Source: Nyssa sinensis (taxonomy: Eukaryota > Streptophyta > Magnoliopsida > Cornales > Nyssaceae). Taken from it: a DNA stretch of 64,000 nt. The DNA lies in assembly GCA_008638375.1 (NCBI GenBank), contig CM018035.1:38908754-38972753 (forward strand). Direction: 5' to 3'. The position numbers and the translations under genes are program-made. Under the pieces are notes generated by a model that saw only the letters and a program-made list of their open reading frames with translations, did no database searches and had not been told where the DNA came from. Below, piece by piece: positions 1 through 11,300 of this stretch (position 1 is the first letter of the stretch; every line of letters begins with the position of its first letter).

Positions 1-1559
1 AAGTGAAGTCCAAAAGGCTTAAAAATTTATATATATGATATGTAGACTATTCTGAGGACCACGATAGGGTCCGGGGCAAGAATGAAAAAATTACCATTTT
101 GCCCCTAAGGTTAAATAAGTACTTAACTGATAACGATTTGAGTCCAAAAGACTTAGAACTTTATATTTAAGATATATGGACTATTCTGAGGACCACGACA
201 GGGTCCGGGACAAGAATAATAAAATTACTATTTTGCCCTTAAGGTTAAATAAGTACTTAACTAATAACGATTAAAGTCCAAATGACTTAGATTATAATCC
301 TGATAACTACTAAGCTTAATTAAGGAATATAATAGCCTCAGTTGAACCCGGTGAGCGGGTAATAGGCTATTAGGCTATCTTAGGTAATTAGATAGACGCC
401 TAAGATGATGAGTAAGACATGAATGGATGAATTCTGATTTGTCTGTGATTAATGATGATTATTCAGGATATGTAAGGATGTGCCTGAGACAATATTTGGA
501 GAATATCTGTGAATGGAGATAAGCATAAAAGTTTGTGAGTAACTTGGAACTTCTGACTTGGTGTATAAGTTACACTGTCTAGATACTGTATCTTCATACA
601 CTGTACCGTTTTATATTCTATACTGTTTAATTGCGTATACTTAAATGCATACCCTTTTATACTATATTACACGTGGCATGATTTTGTTCTGTCCTGCACT
701 TCTGTTCTGTTCTGTCCTACCTAATTAGCGTATTGTCCAGTTCTATTTTGTTCTGTTTCGCTCAATATTGACCTGTTCTATTATTTGATTTGTTTGCCTA
801 TGCTCCTGATTTATATACTGGCATCCTGTGTTGTTCTGTCTGTCCTGATATATTGTTCCCTTTAGTTCAGTTCTATTTTATTCTACTTAACTACATTTAA
901 GTGAATTTATAAAACTGCTATTTCTTAAATAACTAAACCCTCCATGTGCTTTGTAAACAAGAATTGGTTTTTGAAACCTATGACAGGGAACCTGTGTTAC
1001 TCATTGGGCTTATTTAAGCTCACCCCATTATCTTAACATTTTTCAGGACTTATCTCTGGTGGATTGGAAGGCACTATAATATGACATGGATAGGCCGAGT
1101 GGCATTCCAATTAAAGTATCTGATGGAGCTGATTTGTGGAGACTTGGATTCTAGTGGATTGAATCTGGTTATTCAGGTGAGTGACATGATACGATTGACT
1201 TCATTGATATGTACTAGATGTATTGGGACATGGCTCATAATAATGGTACTCTAGAGATATCAGATGTGCTATGTGATATATGTCTGATTATAGACGTACT
1301 CTGTGGATAGAGTTATTAGCTATTTGGTTTTAGACTTGCTCAATGGTATATACCTCTATGGTATTTATAAATGAGTTGTATTCCCGAAATGAAAAGAGTT
1401 TTAAATTTGGCTGCTCTAACCCTACATTTGGAATGCAATTCATCAGTAAGTTTAGAAGTTTGCCTTTGGTTGGTCGCATTGTCGGTCGGCAAACCGGTGA
1501 GGCGGCTAGCTAGCATCACGTACTCGACATCTGCGTAGGGTGGGGTTCAGGATGTGGCA
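1..1559 (+). mobile_element. T element, 5' LTR (3' part; begins before the window)
   Basis: This is the downstream part of a long LTR. It can be followed base for base against 29144-30705: in the first 310 bases I count roughly 17 differences, so the two are about 94-95 percent identical, as expected for the two LTRs of one element. It ends in GTTCAGGATGTGGCA (canonical TGACA end mutated to TGGCA) and is followed at once by primer-binding-site sequence, which makes it the 5' LTR. It contains an exon-like segment (467-534), a GTGAGTAAC donor-like site (535), a TTTTTCAG acceptor-like site (1046) and a hairpin (1372-1443). The start lies outside the window. No protein is encoded. Confidence 0.85.
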
Positions 1560-1562
1560 GAG

Positions 1563-1682
1563 TGGTATTAGAGCTAAAGTTAGTAAATATTAGAGATATA
1601 CTGATACCATAGAGAGTGGTATCAGAGCTAAAGTTGGTAAATATTAGAGATACACTGATACCGCAAACTGGTATCAGAGTTA
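1563..1682 (+). repeat. Triplicated tRNA-iMet-type primer binding site
   Basis: Three copies of TGGTATCAGAGC-type sequence start at 1563 (TGGTATTAGAGCTA), 1617 (TGGTATCAGAGCTA) and 1669 (TGGTATCAGAGTTA), 54 and 52 bases apart, as a tandem repeat directly after the 5' LTR of element T. TGGTATCAGAGC is the standard initiator-methionine-tRNA PBS of plant gypsy and copia elements. Only the first copy is adjacent to the LTR; the second is the best match. A duplication of the PBS segment is the simplest explanation. Confidence 0.8.
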
Positions 1683-2255
1683 ATGGTTAGGATTATCGGT
1701 TATAGACTCAAAGCAAGTTTCCTAGTATGGTAACTTCTAGGAAAATAAGTTGTGGAATGGTTTAGGAACTATTGTCCACATCAGAACATTAAGTTATGGA
1801 TTAAGAGCCACAGAGTACCTGAGCCATGGATACTAGGTCCCAATTTTGGAGACTAGACATGGGATTATGGAAGTCTTCGTCATAGATGATGCATCTGTGA
1901 TTCTAAGGAATCTAAGGACTAAGGATCAACTGATATGAGATTGTAACTATTGGAGATTCATTAGTACCATAGGGTGATATTTGAGCAATGGTCCATAATC
2001 TTTGGGGACATGATCGAAGTTGATGTCCTTTGGGTAACTAGGATGATCAGATGATTAATAATTCTTGGGAGGCCAATGACTATAGGTTAGCTAACTCTTA
2101 TTGTGGTAGTGTATTTTTTTGGATTGATAATCAATCTTATTGTGGATTTTTTGGATCTGACCTAACACTTGTAGGATAGGGGTGGTTGAGGTTAAACTTT
2201 ATGATACATTACTGACCTGTCTGACAGATGATAAATTCCTCTAGAAGGACAGTTG

Positions 2256-2292
2256 AGTTTTGGGGACAAAACTTTTTTGAAGAAGGGTAGAG
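2256..2292 (+). promoter_or_regulatory. Extra polypurine tract followed by an LTR-like start
   Basis: GTTTTGGGGACAAAAC followed by a purine-rich GAAGAAGGGTAGAG runs straight into TGTAATACCCCGA at 2293, the same arrangement as the true 3' end 405 bases later. The sequence after 2293 does not match the other LTRs here beyond its first bases. It may be a truncated LTR of a related element or a duplicated PPT. Confidence 0.55.
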
Positions 2293-2660
2293 TGTAATAC
2301 CCCGAAAATCTGACATGACCCAGACTATATTCTGACCTAATAAAAAATAGGTTCAGTGAGATTAATAGTTCGAAATAACCCAAAATACAGTAAACCATGA
2401 TTAGGGATATCAAATGAATCACTTTTGGGATCACATGTGATTAAATGATCTTAGTAGATGATTTCTACTTATTCGAGGATGACTGCCCAGTTTGATTCAT
2501 GGTGATATGGGTCTGATTATCGAATCTTGATGAGACCATACAATTGTGGTCGCAAATCAGACTTAATGAGGATTTCTGTATCTGATATGAAATTTGTGTG
2601 AAACTATGATGATAGTAATAGCATGAAGAGAGGTTAGAGCCTCCTAAATATTACCAACTA

Positions 2661-2697
2661 AGTTTTGAGGACAAAACTTCTTTTAAGGGGGGTAGGA
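2661..2697 (+). promoter_or_regulatory. Polypurine tract of element T
   Basis: AGTTTTGAGGACAAAACTTC then TTTTAAGGGGGGTAGGA abuts the LTR start TGTAACACCCCGACC at 2698. A GAGGACAAAACTT box next to a G-rich tract is the usual plus-strand primer context in plant Tekay-type chromoviruses. Confidence 0.8.
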
Positions 2698-3305
2698 TGT
2701 AACACCCCGACCTTGATTAATTAATAATTAGTTTGCTAATTATTAATTAGAACCGACATAAAGAGTAATTAAGAAAGTTAATCGAGAATCTCTCTACGGT
2801 CACGATAGACCAATAAAATAATTAAACACGTCAAGAGAGGAGGGTGTAATATCCGAACCTAATTACCAATTAATTAGGTGAAATGATGTCATTTTAACAC
2901 TATGAAAACTCGAATTAGCAAACTCTGACGAACACAAAGAAATAATAACCGACACAAGGTCTTTGGCGTCGAAGCTACTCGAAACAAGAAGTGACCGGAA
3001 GAAACCGCTTTGTAAAAAGAACAACAGAAAAGAAATTAGGGAGGAAATAACTAAAACAGAATTTTGTGCCAACCAAACAAGGCATAAGCCCAAATGGGGG
3101 AAAAATGCCCAAAAATTAGGCCAAGGGGATTTGAACCCTTGACCAAGTGAAGGAAGCACATGGCACCCAAAAATTTAACAAGTGGGTTGCCGGCATCTTT
3201 GTGTCTAAATATACAACATAATTATATATAAGCTTAAGTCAACCAAGGCCACCTCCCAAATGGGCCATGAGATTTCATGCAGCCAACAAAAATACATAAT
3301 ATAAC

Positions 3306-3339
<34 letters not shown>

Positions 3340-3544
3340 CGTACAGATTTGTTGGATCAGGAGTAATAGGCAGCCCTAATTGGACCACCACCTCCACCAA
3401 TCCCTTTTCATGCAAGAAGAAAAGAAAAGGGAAATAATTATATATATATATATATGTATGAGTTAATATATGCATATATGTATGTGTTTTGCATATGGGG
3501 TATGTGCTGTGAGATCAGAACAGATATGTGTGTGTGCAACCATG
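2698..3544 (+). mobile_element. T element 3' LTR, first part
   Basis: It starts TGTAACACCCCGACC and aligns with the reverse complement of 50200-51051, the first part of solo LTR S3. Shared landmarks include a doubled TAATTAATAATTAG near the start, AATAAAATAATTAAA about 110 bases in, a GGAAGAAACCGC block and a tRNA-like antisense module near 3127-3180. It is interrupted at 3544 by solo LTR B and resumes at 26839. It also holds (TA)n runs at 3313-3338 and 3438-3455. Confidence 0.85.
3120..3182 (-). other. Antisense tRNA-like module (B-box) in T 3' LTR
   Basis: Read on the minus strand, the sequence has a B-box-like GGTTCAAATCC (3127-3137) preceded by GGGTGCCATGTG, which resembles a degraded A-box. 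Equivalent modules occur in solo LTRs B, S2 and S3 and in K, always antisense to the LTR. It cannot fold as a whole tRNA, so a SINE head or Pol III promoter relic is more likely. Confidence 0.45.
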
Positions 3545-3871
3545 TGTAATACCCTGACCCAAATTGTAACTGAACAAACCGTGTAAGCCCGAGTCGATAG
3601 GGCTTATGTTATAATGTCAAATGAAATGGACGAGTTGGAGTTGACATTGTTTCGAATGTATGGAGGATACCAGGCAAAGCTCGAACAAGCCAAGGCAAAC
3701 AAACAGTGATAAAAGAAAAAAAGTTATATAGAAAAAATGATAATAATAAATAAATAAAAATATAAAAAATAAAATAAAATTTAAAATAAAAATAAAATAA
3801 TCATTAGACATTTAAAATGTGTGCAATATATGTCTAAATAGGTAAAAATACATATATGATATATATATATA
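3545..3871 (+). mobile_element. Solo LTR B, first part
   Basis: It starts TGTAATACCCTGACCC and aligns with the start of the K LTR at 31154 (shared ATGAAATGGAC, GTAAGCCCGAGT and similar blocks). The Tat element interrupts it at 3871, and it resumes at 23868 to end GGGTCATGACA at 26833. Flanks are CCATG (3540-3544) and CCAAG (26834-26838), a 5-bp target duplication with one mismatch. Without the Tat insert B is about 3.3 kb and has no internal region, so it is a solo LTR. Confidence 0.8.
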
Positions 3872-3969
3872 TGATATACCACAAACAGACACACCAATCA
3901 CCTTGAGACACGTGTGCTTACAGAGCTGATAATCTCGATCATACCGAGCAGCCACAGCCTTCGGGGCAT

Positions 3970-4015
<46 letters not shown>

Positions 4016-4633
4016 TACAGAGCCGATAAACTCGGTCATACAGAACAGCCACAGCCTTCGGGGCATTCTCATATATATATATATATATATATATCATACA
4101 GAGCCGATAAACTTGGTCATACAGAACAGCCACAGCGTTCGGGGCATTCTCATATATATATATATACATATATATATATCTTCCAGACCTTATGCTCTGG
4201 GCAATATTCACTCAGTATTTCATATGGTTCCGACCTTATGGTTTCCTTAACAACTGCCAAGTAGGGAATAAGGAAACAGTCTTCAACATGGAAACAGTCT
4301 TCAACAAGGAAGCTACTATCTATGATTATAATCTCTCTCTACGACAAAATACTCCACAAGGTAACTGTAATCACCGATAATCAAATCCCTATATTCATGG
4401 CATCGAATCCTAATCAACTTAGGAAGGCCACGATCTATAAATTAAACCCTAAAGGTACGCTTTATTTTTATGCTCATTCTTTGGCTTTCAATACAGTCTT
4501 TCAATTCTGTTTACTTACTTAAGCATCGGAGCAGCTACCGCTGGAGCCAATCCGGTGGTCCTCTGATCGTCTTTCTGATTGTTCTACAGGTCACGGAGCC
4601 CACACTTATTGCGAGTCGAAAAGTGCAGCATCA
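3872..4633 (+). mobile_element. Tat element 5' LTR (762 bp)
   Basis: It runs from TGATATACCACAAACAG to GTGCAGCATCA and matches 23117-23862. The U3 part has three copies of a roughly 60-bp block (ACAGAGCCGATAAACTCGGT, then CAGCCACAGCCTTCGGGG) separated by (AT)n runs. A TATA box candidate CTATAAATTA lies at 4435-4444. Differences from the 3' copy are mostly C/T transitions, as expected from deamination of methylated DNA. Confidence 0.92.
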
Positions 4634-4655
4634 GTTTGGCGCCGTCTGTGTGAAC
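4634..4655 (+). promoter_or_regulatory. Primer binding site of the Tat element
   Basis: GTTTGGCGCCGTCTGTGTGA follows the 5' LTR end directly. TTTGGCGCCGTCTGTGGG-type sequence is the usual PBS region of Tat-like plant gypsy elements; TGGCGCCG (4637-4644) is the tRNA-complementary core. Confidence 0.8.
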
Positions 4656-4810
4656 GACTAATCTCTAAGTGGTCTATTCACAAACTCGTCTTTTTCCTCA
4701 CCAGAAAACCATGGCCCCAAATCTCCGACCGCGACAGAATACTCAGATTCCGCTAAAGCTCTCAATGTCGGCTGCCTGCTCCACGAGCAAGGAGGCCAAC
4801 GGATGATCCC

Positions 4811-6344
4811 ATGCAACAAGAGATCGAATCGATCAAACGACACAATGAACTGGTGCAGGAACAGTTGCTTGCCATCACTAGAACACTGGCAACGCTCACA
4901 CAAAATCTAGGGACTAGTCCTCCTAACCCGCCGGTCAACATTGCTGCGGGAACACAACCCCCTATGGCCACTAAGAGCGAAGAGCCCCATGAGCAGGCTC
5001 CAAATAACAAGCCTAGGCACCCCTAGGGTGCTTGCCCGTGTTGGCAGAGATCCACAACCGTCAGCAGCTCCAGGCTGGGGAACGTCAGCCTTCGTCCCTG
5101 ATGTCCATTACCGGAGCACTACTCAAGCCCCAACTCCAAGGGCTTCAGGAGCACATCCGGCACCACAAAAGCCTCATCCCCATGCAGCACCAATCCCTCT
5201 CAGGTTCGGAACCCTCTTCAGACCGAGGGACGTACTCAGCCTGACTACCCTGAAGTCGAGGCTGCGAGGCAAGGTTCACAAGATGTCAGACTCAAAGACC
5301 CACGGAGGGTGGAAGAAATTGCCGAGTCTATGGACCGAACAATTGCTTTGAGGGGTGCCCAGAACCCTCCAGAGCAAGACGAGTTGGCCAGGTTGCTCGG
5401 AAGACTTGCCACCCCATTCACTCACTGCTATCATGTCAGAAGAAAGGCCCAGAAAGTTCATGGTGCCCAAGTTCACCCTGTACGATAGGTCTGGAGATTC
5501 AGGAGATCATCTTTCGCATTACTAGCATACAATGGCCCTCCACGGGGCCTCTGATGCTTTTATGTGCCGGACTTTCATCACCAGCTTGAAGGGAACTGCT
5601 CTGAAATGGTTCCATAACCTCCATCCGAACTCAATTACCAGCTTCTATGAGCTCGATAGATAATTCTTGGACAGGTTTATGACCAGCAGAAGGCTCAAGA
5701 GGGGACCAGAATTCCTGTTAAACGTCAAGTAGACTAAAGAGGAATCCCTCAGAGCCTACATTGCGCGCTTCAATGCCGAACTCACAGAGATCACTGACTG
5801 CAGCCCAAAATTCCTTGTAGTTGCCTTAACTGCTGGGCTTGCCCACGGTGGCTTCAGAGACTCCTTGACAAAGAGCCCTCCTAGCCGACATGGCGGCATT
5901 AATGGATCGGGCCAGGAAGTATATCAACTTGGAAGAAGCCAACCGCACATCCTAGAAGGGCAAAGATCAGACCTAGAGGGATAATCCAAAGAGGGAGGAC
6001 CACAAGAAGGAGGCACCACAGAAGAGACTCCAGCAAGAAGAGGGCCAGGAGCCCAAAAAAGAGAACAGCACCCTAGAGCTGTGTACAATTCCGGACCAAG
6101 GGAGTTCACTAACTTTACTCCTTTGAACACTACACCGAACCAGGTCCTCCGGCAGATCCGAGATCGGGAAAACCTGAGGTGGCCGGAACCAATCAAAGGA
6201 GATCATGGACATACGACTAACACATGCAGGACCCTCCAATATGAGATAGAGCAACTCATAAAGAAGGGGCGTCTTCGGGAGTTCGTCAAGCAAGACGGAA
6301 GGCAGAACCCTCAAGAAGACAAGCCCCAACAACCGCCAGATTAG
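4811..6344 (+). pseudogene. Tat gag (capsid precursor), frameshifted
   Basis: The coding signal is spread over all three frames. The N-terminal piece starts at ATG 4811 (71 codons, coiled-coil-like). The retrotransposon gag core lies at about 5440-5860, with readable segments such as MALHGASDAFMCRTFITSLK, ALKWFHNLHP and ESLRAYIARFNAELTEI. The C-terminal piece (6081-6344) has the Tat-type segment GDHGHTTNTC followed by EIEQLIKKGRLREFV. The usual first cysteine of the zinc knuckle is absent there. Stops at about 5524, 5662 and 5731 break the core. Gag would package the RNA in virus-like particles; this copy cannot. Confidence 0.85.
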
Positions 6345-6446
6345 AGGCCCGAACAGAGGCAAGAGCATAGGGAAAGACGAAACGAGCCTCAGAGGCAGAA
6401 CAACCATGTTCTCTACGTCCTTTATGCTGACTCTCCTATTACAGGA

Positions 6447-7040
6447 ATGTCAAATCGGGCGAGAAAGAGATATGCTCGGGAGGCCAAGGCTGCCCTGAAC
6501 GTACTACAGATCTCCAATGTGGAAAAAAGGCTCAAACCAGCACCAGAGATCCAATTCACTGAACAAGATCTAGTAGGGGTACATTGCCCTCATAGTGATG
6601 CCCTTGTCATCACTCTCAAAATTGCCAACTTCGAGATCAGGAGAGTCTTGGTCGATATTGGCAGCTCCGTCAACATACTGTTCCATGAGCCACTTAAACT
6701 GATGGGAATGGACCACGACAACGTCAAACCCACCACTGCCGTAATGGCAGCTTTTGATGGCAATCTCAGCACCCCATTGGGGAGAATTGACCTTTCTACT
6801 ACTGTAGGAGAGGGAGAAGGGCAGAAGACCACCATCTCAGAGTACATGGTGTTGAATATGAAGTCTCCCTACAACGTCATAATCGGGAGACCATGGTTGC
6901 ACCAGATAGGGGCGGTCACCTCGACCCTCCATCAGTGTCTGAAGTATGTCCACAACCAGAACGTACACTTTGTCAAGGGATGTCAGCCAACCTTCCGGGA
7001 GTGCCATGCTATTGCACTCAAGGAGAAGGCCACCAAATAG
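6447..7040 (+). pseudogene. Tat aspartic protease region
   Basis: An open frame of 197 codons carries the Tat protease domain. The approach segment (PHSDALVITLKIANFEIRRV) leads into the active-site loop at residues 70-74, which reads DIGSS in place of the family's D-T/S-G-S-S; the residue after the catalytic Asp is Ile. The closing part has the expected YMVLNMKSPYNVIIGRPWLH. The frame ends at TAG (7038-7040), cutting it off from RT, which starts in another frame at 7181. This long frame survived, but the active-site change and loss of linkage to RT argue against function. Confidence 0.85.
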
Positions 7041-7180
7041 CAGTTACAGTACACTCGGGACTGTGCAGATCCAGTTCTCGCCCACACTCCCGAGGTGGAA
7101 GGTTGCCCATCCAGTATTGAAGAACCCCTGAGCCCAAGGGGACGAGACAGCCGAGCCAAACCTGTTGGCGAGCCCATCAA

Positions 7181-7702
7181 GTGTTGGTCAGTTCAGAATC
7201 AAAAGGGCGTTATTTATACATCGGCCTAGATCTGACGCACACTGAGCAAGAGAACATAGTCAGGTTTCTGAAAGATAACTTCTATATATTTGCTTGGGAG
7301 ACCAGAGACATAGAGGGTATAGACCCTTGCCTCATAACTCACAAGTTGATGGTAGATCCAGATCATCCACCAGTCAAACAGAAGAGAAGACCGATTGCTC
7401 TTGAACGGCATCAGATTATAAATGAAGCAGGCCAGAGGCTACTTGAAGCCAGGATGATACAAGAAGTGTTCTATCCTGAGTGGCTAGCCAATACCGTCCT
7501 GGTCAAGAAGAAAAATGGCAAGTGGAGAGTCTGCGTTGATTATACAGACCTTAATAAGGCGTGCCCCAAAGACAGCTTTCCACTGCCAAGGATAGATCAA
7601 TTGGTTGACGCCACTGCGGGGCATGAGCTCATGAGCTTCATGGATGCCTACTCTGGGTACAACCAAATTCAGATGCACCCTCCAGATCAAGAGAAGACAG
7701 CC
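7181..7702 (+). pseudogene. Tat reverse transcriptase, N-terminal half
   Basis: A continuous frame encodes the connection region and RT fingers: KQKRRPIALERHQII, ANTVLVKKKNGKWRVCVDYT, DLNKACPKDSFPLPRID and the SFMDAYSGYNQIQMHP segment that holds the first catalytic Asp. It stops being RT at 7702, where solo LTR O1 was inserted after a Lys-Thr-Ala codon run; the remaining 12 or so codons of the open frame are LTR sequence. The domain resumes at 15926. Confidence 0.92.
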
Positions 7703-8221
7703 TGTAATACCCCGACCCGAGAATGTCGGGTAATATGACACGTATTACGAGGACATGAAAAATGGAAGTAAATATTATGCTTTTAAGATAATGATAAATT
7801 AATTTAATAAAATTAATTTATTAATATGAGAAATTAAGTATTTGTTATAATAAAATTTATAAAATGTAATTAATTGAATAAATAATTTAGTAATAAATTA
7901 AACATAGAAATTAAATCAAATATATATATATATATGGATTAGCCGTATGTATGAGTGTGTTGTGGGTATTGAATATATATATATATATATATATATAAGA
8001 GAATAGACATGAAATTAATATAGGTAAGGTGGCTATGTACTATATGTATATATTATATGGTCATTTGGTGAAGATGAATAGGGGCAAGTATGGCCACTGA
8101 TCTGATGGAGTAAGGGGGTGAAGTGAAGGGGCAATTAAGTGAGGTGATAGCCATTAAATTTCTCACTTATACATATGGGCATACATGGTATACACACACA
8201 AAATCTCCACCGATCAGCTAT

Positions 8222-8222
<1 letters not shown>

Positions 8223-8263
<41 letters not shown>
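8223..8263 (+). repeat. (GA)n microsatellite in O1
   Basis: About 19 GA units just upstream of the first splice-donor-like site of O1. Similar purine runs sit at the same place in other LTRs of the window (61369-61409, 41300-41370), so it probably lies in the transcribed leader. Confidence 0.9.
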
Positions 8264-8268
<5 letters not shown>

Positions 8269-8334
8269 GGCATTCAGAAGAAGAGAAGGGAGATCTCGTG
8301 AAAGGAGGAAGGAGAGAGAAAGTCACTGTTAGAG

Positions 8335-8336
8335 GT
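8335..8336 (+). promoter_or_regulatory. Splice donor-like site, LTR exon 1 of O1
   Basis: GTTAGAG|GTAAAACAC. The identical context occurs in S2 (41395) and a matching site in O2 (AAAAAG|GTGAGA, 10223). Paired with the acceptor before the LTR ORF it would define an intron of about 1.76 kb once O2 is removed. Confidence 0.55.
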
Positions 8337-11300
8337 AAAACACAAAAACCCTCACTTTCTCTCTCTAGAAAATTTTGCATGCATGAACTGTTTTAGTTCT
8401 AGATTTTGTATATATGATGTTTTAAAACTTATTTAGGCATGATCAAACATGAAATTAGGTTGTAAAAACACCTAAAACTACGTGACCCAACAGTGATCCT
8501 GCCATTGAAGACCATGCTATAGCAGGTCTGAAACAATGGAAGCCAAACTCTTTTTGGTGCATAGAGACTTCAAGAAAAAGTCATGAGGGTCATGAAAACA
8601 TATATCTGTGATCAAAACTCAAAAGAATCGACCTCCAAATATCGAATTACAGGTTACGGGTTTTCAACCCAAACCTTTAAACTCGCCTCTAAACCTACCC
8701 TTATGAACGAAAACTAAACCCCCATGAAGAGGGGATTAAAACAAGCTAAACCTCGTGAAAAACCATCAAGAAACGAGCATGAATGACCCATGAACAGGTC
8801 TGGTTATCGCGACCTAAACCGAGCCTCTGAGATAAACTCGAAGCTCTAAATCAATGTAGAAATATGCTATAATGTATTAGGAAGTGTTTGGGAAAGAAAA
8901 CAGAGAAAATAAGTTCGTAAAATGGCACGAAATCAAACTGAAAAATCTAGGGTTTTGCAGTGAACAGTGTCGAATTCGTGGGGAAGACGACACTGTTCGG
9001 GTCGGGTCGGACTTGGTTACTGGTTTGGGTCAAAACCGGATCCAACGGGTCACAGGATATGTAAACGGTGACGTTTTGTTGTTAATGTTTTAAAACATTA
9101 GGGCTGACGTCATCATGACGTCAGCATTAGGTCAAGAACCGACCAGACCGGTTGATTTGCAACTGAACCTGGACCGGTTCACTTATACTTGGACCAAACC
9201 AATTGGTTTTCTAATTTATTTAAAATTAAATAAACCAAATCTTTCCTTATTTACGGATTGACCCCAAACCTTCTAAGAAATTCTACTGGGGCCCAACTGA
9301 GGGAAAACTTATTCATTTTGACCCCTGGAAAATAATTAATTAATTAAATAATTAATTTAATTATTTAATAAATAAAGTTAAATTACTATTTTGCCCCTAG
9401 GTCATAAATAGAGCAAATAAAGTCCAAATTAAACATATGAATAGTGTATCCTTACTATTTTGGATATTCTAAAGCCAATGATAGGGTCCGTTTTACGAGA
9501 CGAGGCCCGAAAAATAAAGACACGTAAAGGGCTAAATGACCAAAATTATCCTTGTCCAAAAATTAACAAGTTATTAGTGAAATCTTACTATCTTGGACCT
9601 TCTGAGTCCAATGGTGAGGTCCACTGTAATACCCCGACCCGAGATACCGGGTCACATGACACGTATTACGAGAAAAAGAAAATTATATATAAATATATAA
9701 TTAATAATTATTAAATTAATTAATTAAGTATAAGAAATGTATATATATTAATTAAATGATATATGTATATGTAAAAAAGTGAAATATGTATGTATGAATA
9801 TGAAAACATGTATGTATGTAAGTATGTATATGTATAAAGTGAAAAGAGTGAACAGTGTGTGAAAGGGGGTGTGTGTGTGTCGGCTGGTGTGTGTGTGTGT
9901 GTTGTGTCTTATATATGTGTATATGTATATATATGTATATATTATATGTATAAATATCTCAAAACAATTAATGTAAAGCAAGCTTGGGAAGAACAAAATT
10001 AATGAGAAGTAAGGGCTATGTAGGGCTATGAAATCAGAAAGAAGAGAGAGAGAACGGAGAGAGAGAGAATGGAGGAGAGATAGAGGTCGGCTTCCCTTTT
10101 TCTTTAAAAGGAACAAGCATGCATTGCATGGTTGTTTTGTAAGAAAAGAAAAGCTAAGGAACTGAAGGAGAAGAAGAGGAAGAAAACCAGAAAGAAAAGA
10201 CATAGAACCCACGACCAAAAAGGTGAGAAATGTTCAAAGTTGTCATTTTCTCTCTCTAGAAATTAGCTTGAATATGAACTGTTTTTGAGTTATATATGAT
10301 CATATAATGCTAGATATATATGTACAAGACTGTCAAGCATGATCTTAGGCTTCAAAAACACCAAGAAAACATAAACCCATGAAGAACCGCCATGGGAGGA
10401 CCTTACTTAAAGCAGGTCTGAACCCATGGCAACCAAACTTTGTTTGGTGTATAGAGATCTCAAGTAGACCCTATAAGCATGTTAAAAACATACATCCGCG
10501 ATCAAAACTCAAAAGAACCGACCCTCAAATGTCTAGTTACAGGTTACGGGTTTACACCCCAACCCTTTAAAACTCAGTTTAAATCAACAACAAAGAATGA
10601 AAACTGAATCCCCATGAAGAGGGGATCAGAACAAGCCAAACACCATGAAAAACCATCAAGAAATGCACATGTACGACCGAATAATAGTTCGGATTATCGA
10701 GCTTAAAACCGAAATAAAGAGTTCGTTTTGAACTCCCAAATGAATGCCAAGTTGGTCGTTGGTACCTTAGAAATGTTTTGGAATTAAAACAGTGAGAAAT
10801 GACTGAGTAAAACGTCACGAAATAGAAGGAAATGGGAAACTGAAATTAGGGTTTCAGTCGTGGTCGAAGTGGGGAAGACGACGAGTCAACTCGTCACTCG
10901 GTTTAAAACGGGTGGGTTGACTCGGACGCGTGGCAGCCTCTGGGCTTGCCACCGAATAAATGAAACGGCAGCGTTTCAATAAGGTTTTAAAAACCTTTTA
11001 AACGGTAGGGCTGACGTCATCATGACGTCAGCAACACGCACAAAACCGGATAGACCGGTTGGTTTACAACTGAACCGGACCGGTTCACTTAAAACTGGAC
11101 CGAACCCTTTGGTTTCTAATTTATTTAAAAAAAAATAAACCAACACTTTAGTTATTTACTGATTGACCCCAACTGTTTTGGGAAATCCCACTGTGGCCCA
11201 ACAAATGAAGATTTTGTACAATTAAGCCCCTGGAAAAATAATTAAATAATTAATCTAATTATTTAATAAATAAAGTTAAATTACTATTTTACCCTTGGGT

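Larger units (their letters stand above)
1560..2697 (+). mobile_element. T element internal region, non-coding, about 1.1 kb
   Basis: This stretch lies between the 5' LTR end with PBS and the 3' LTR start at 2698. I find no gag, protease, RT, RNase H or integrase motif on either strand, and no ORF worth calling. It ends in a chromovirus-type polypurine tract. With LTRs of about 4.7 kb and only 1.1 kb between them, T looks like a non-autonomous large-retrotransposon derivative that would need enzymes from a related Tekay-like chromovirus. Deletion of a once-coding interior is the alternative. Confidence 0.7.

Noticed and set aside
2838..2870. GGTGTAATATCCGAACC as a further LTR start
   Set aside because: The same block occurs inside S3 at the matching place, so it is internal LTR sequence.
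3914..4264. 116-codon frame with long Tyr-Ile runs
   Set aside because: It is translated (AT)n from the Tat LTR; the mirror frame on the other strand is equally open.
8123..8396. Arg/Glu-rich and Ser/Leu-rich frames around 8123-8396
   Set aside because: They are translations of the (GA)n microsatellite and flanks.
9748..10218. 156-codon minus-strand frame, hydrophobic
   Set aside because: Driven by TA, GT and GA microsatellites in the O2 leader; absent from O1 and S2.
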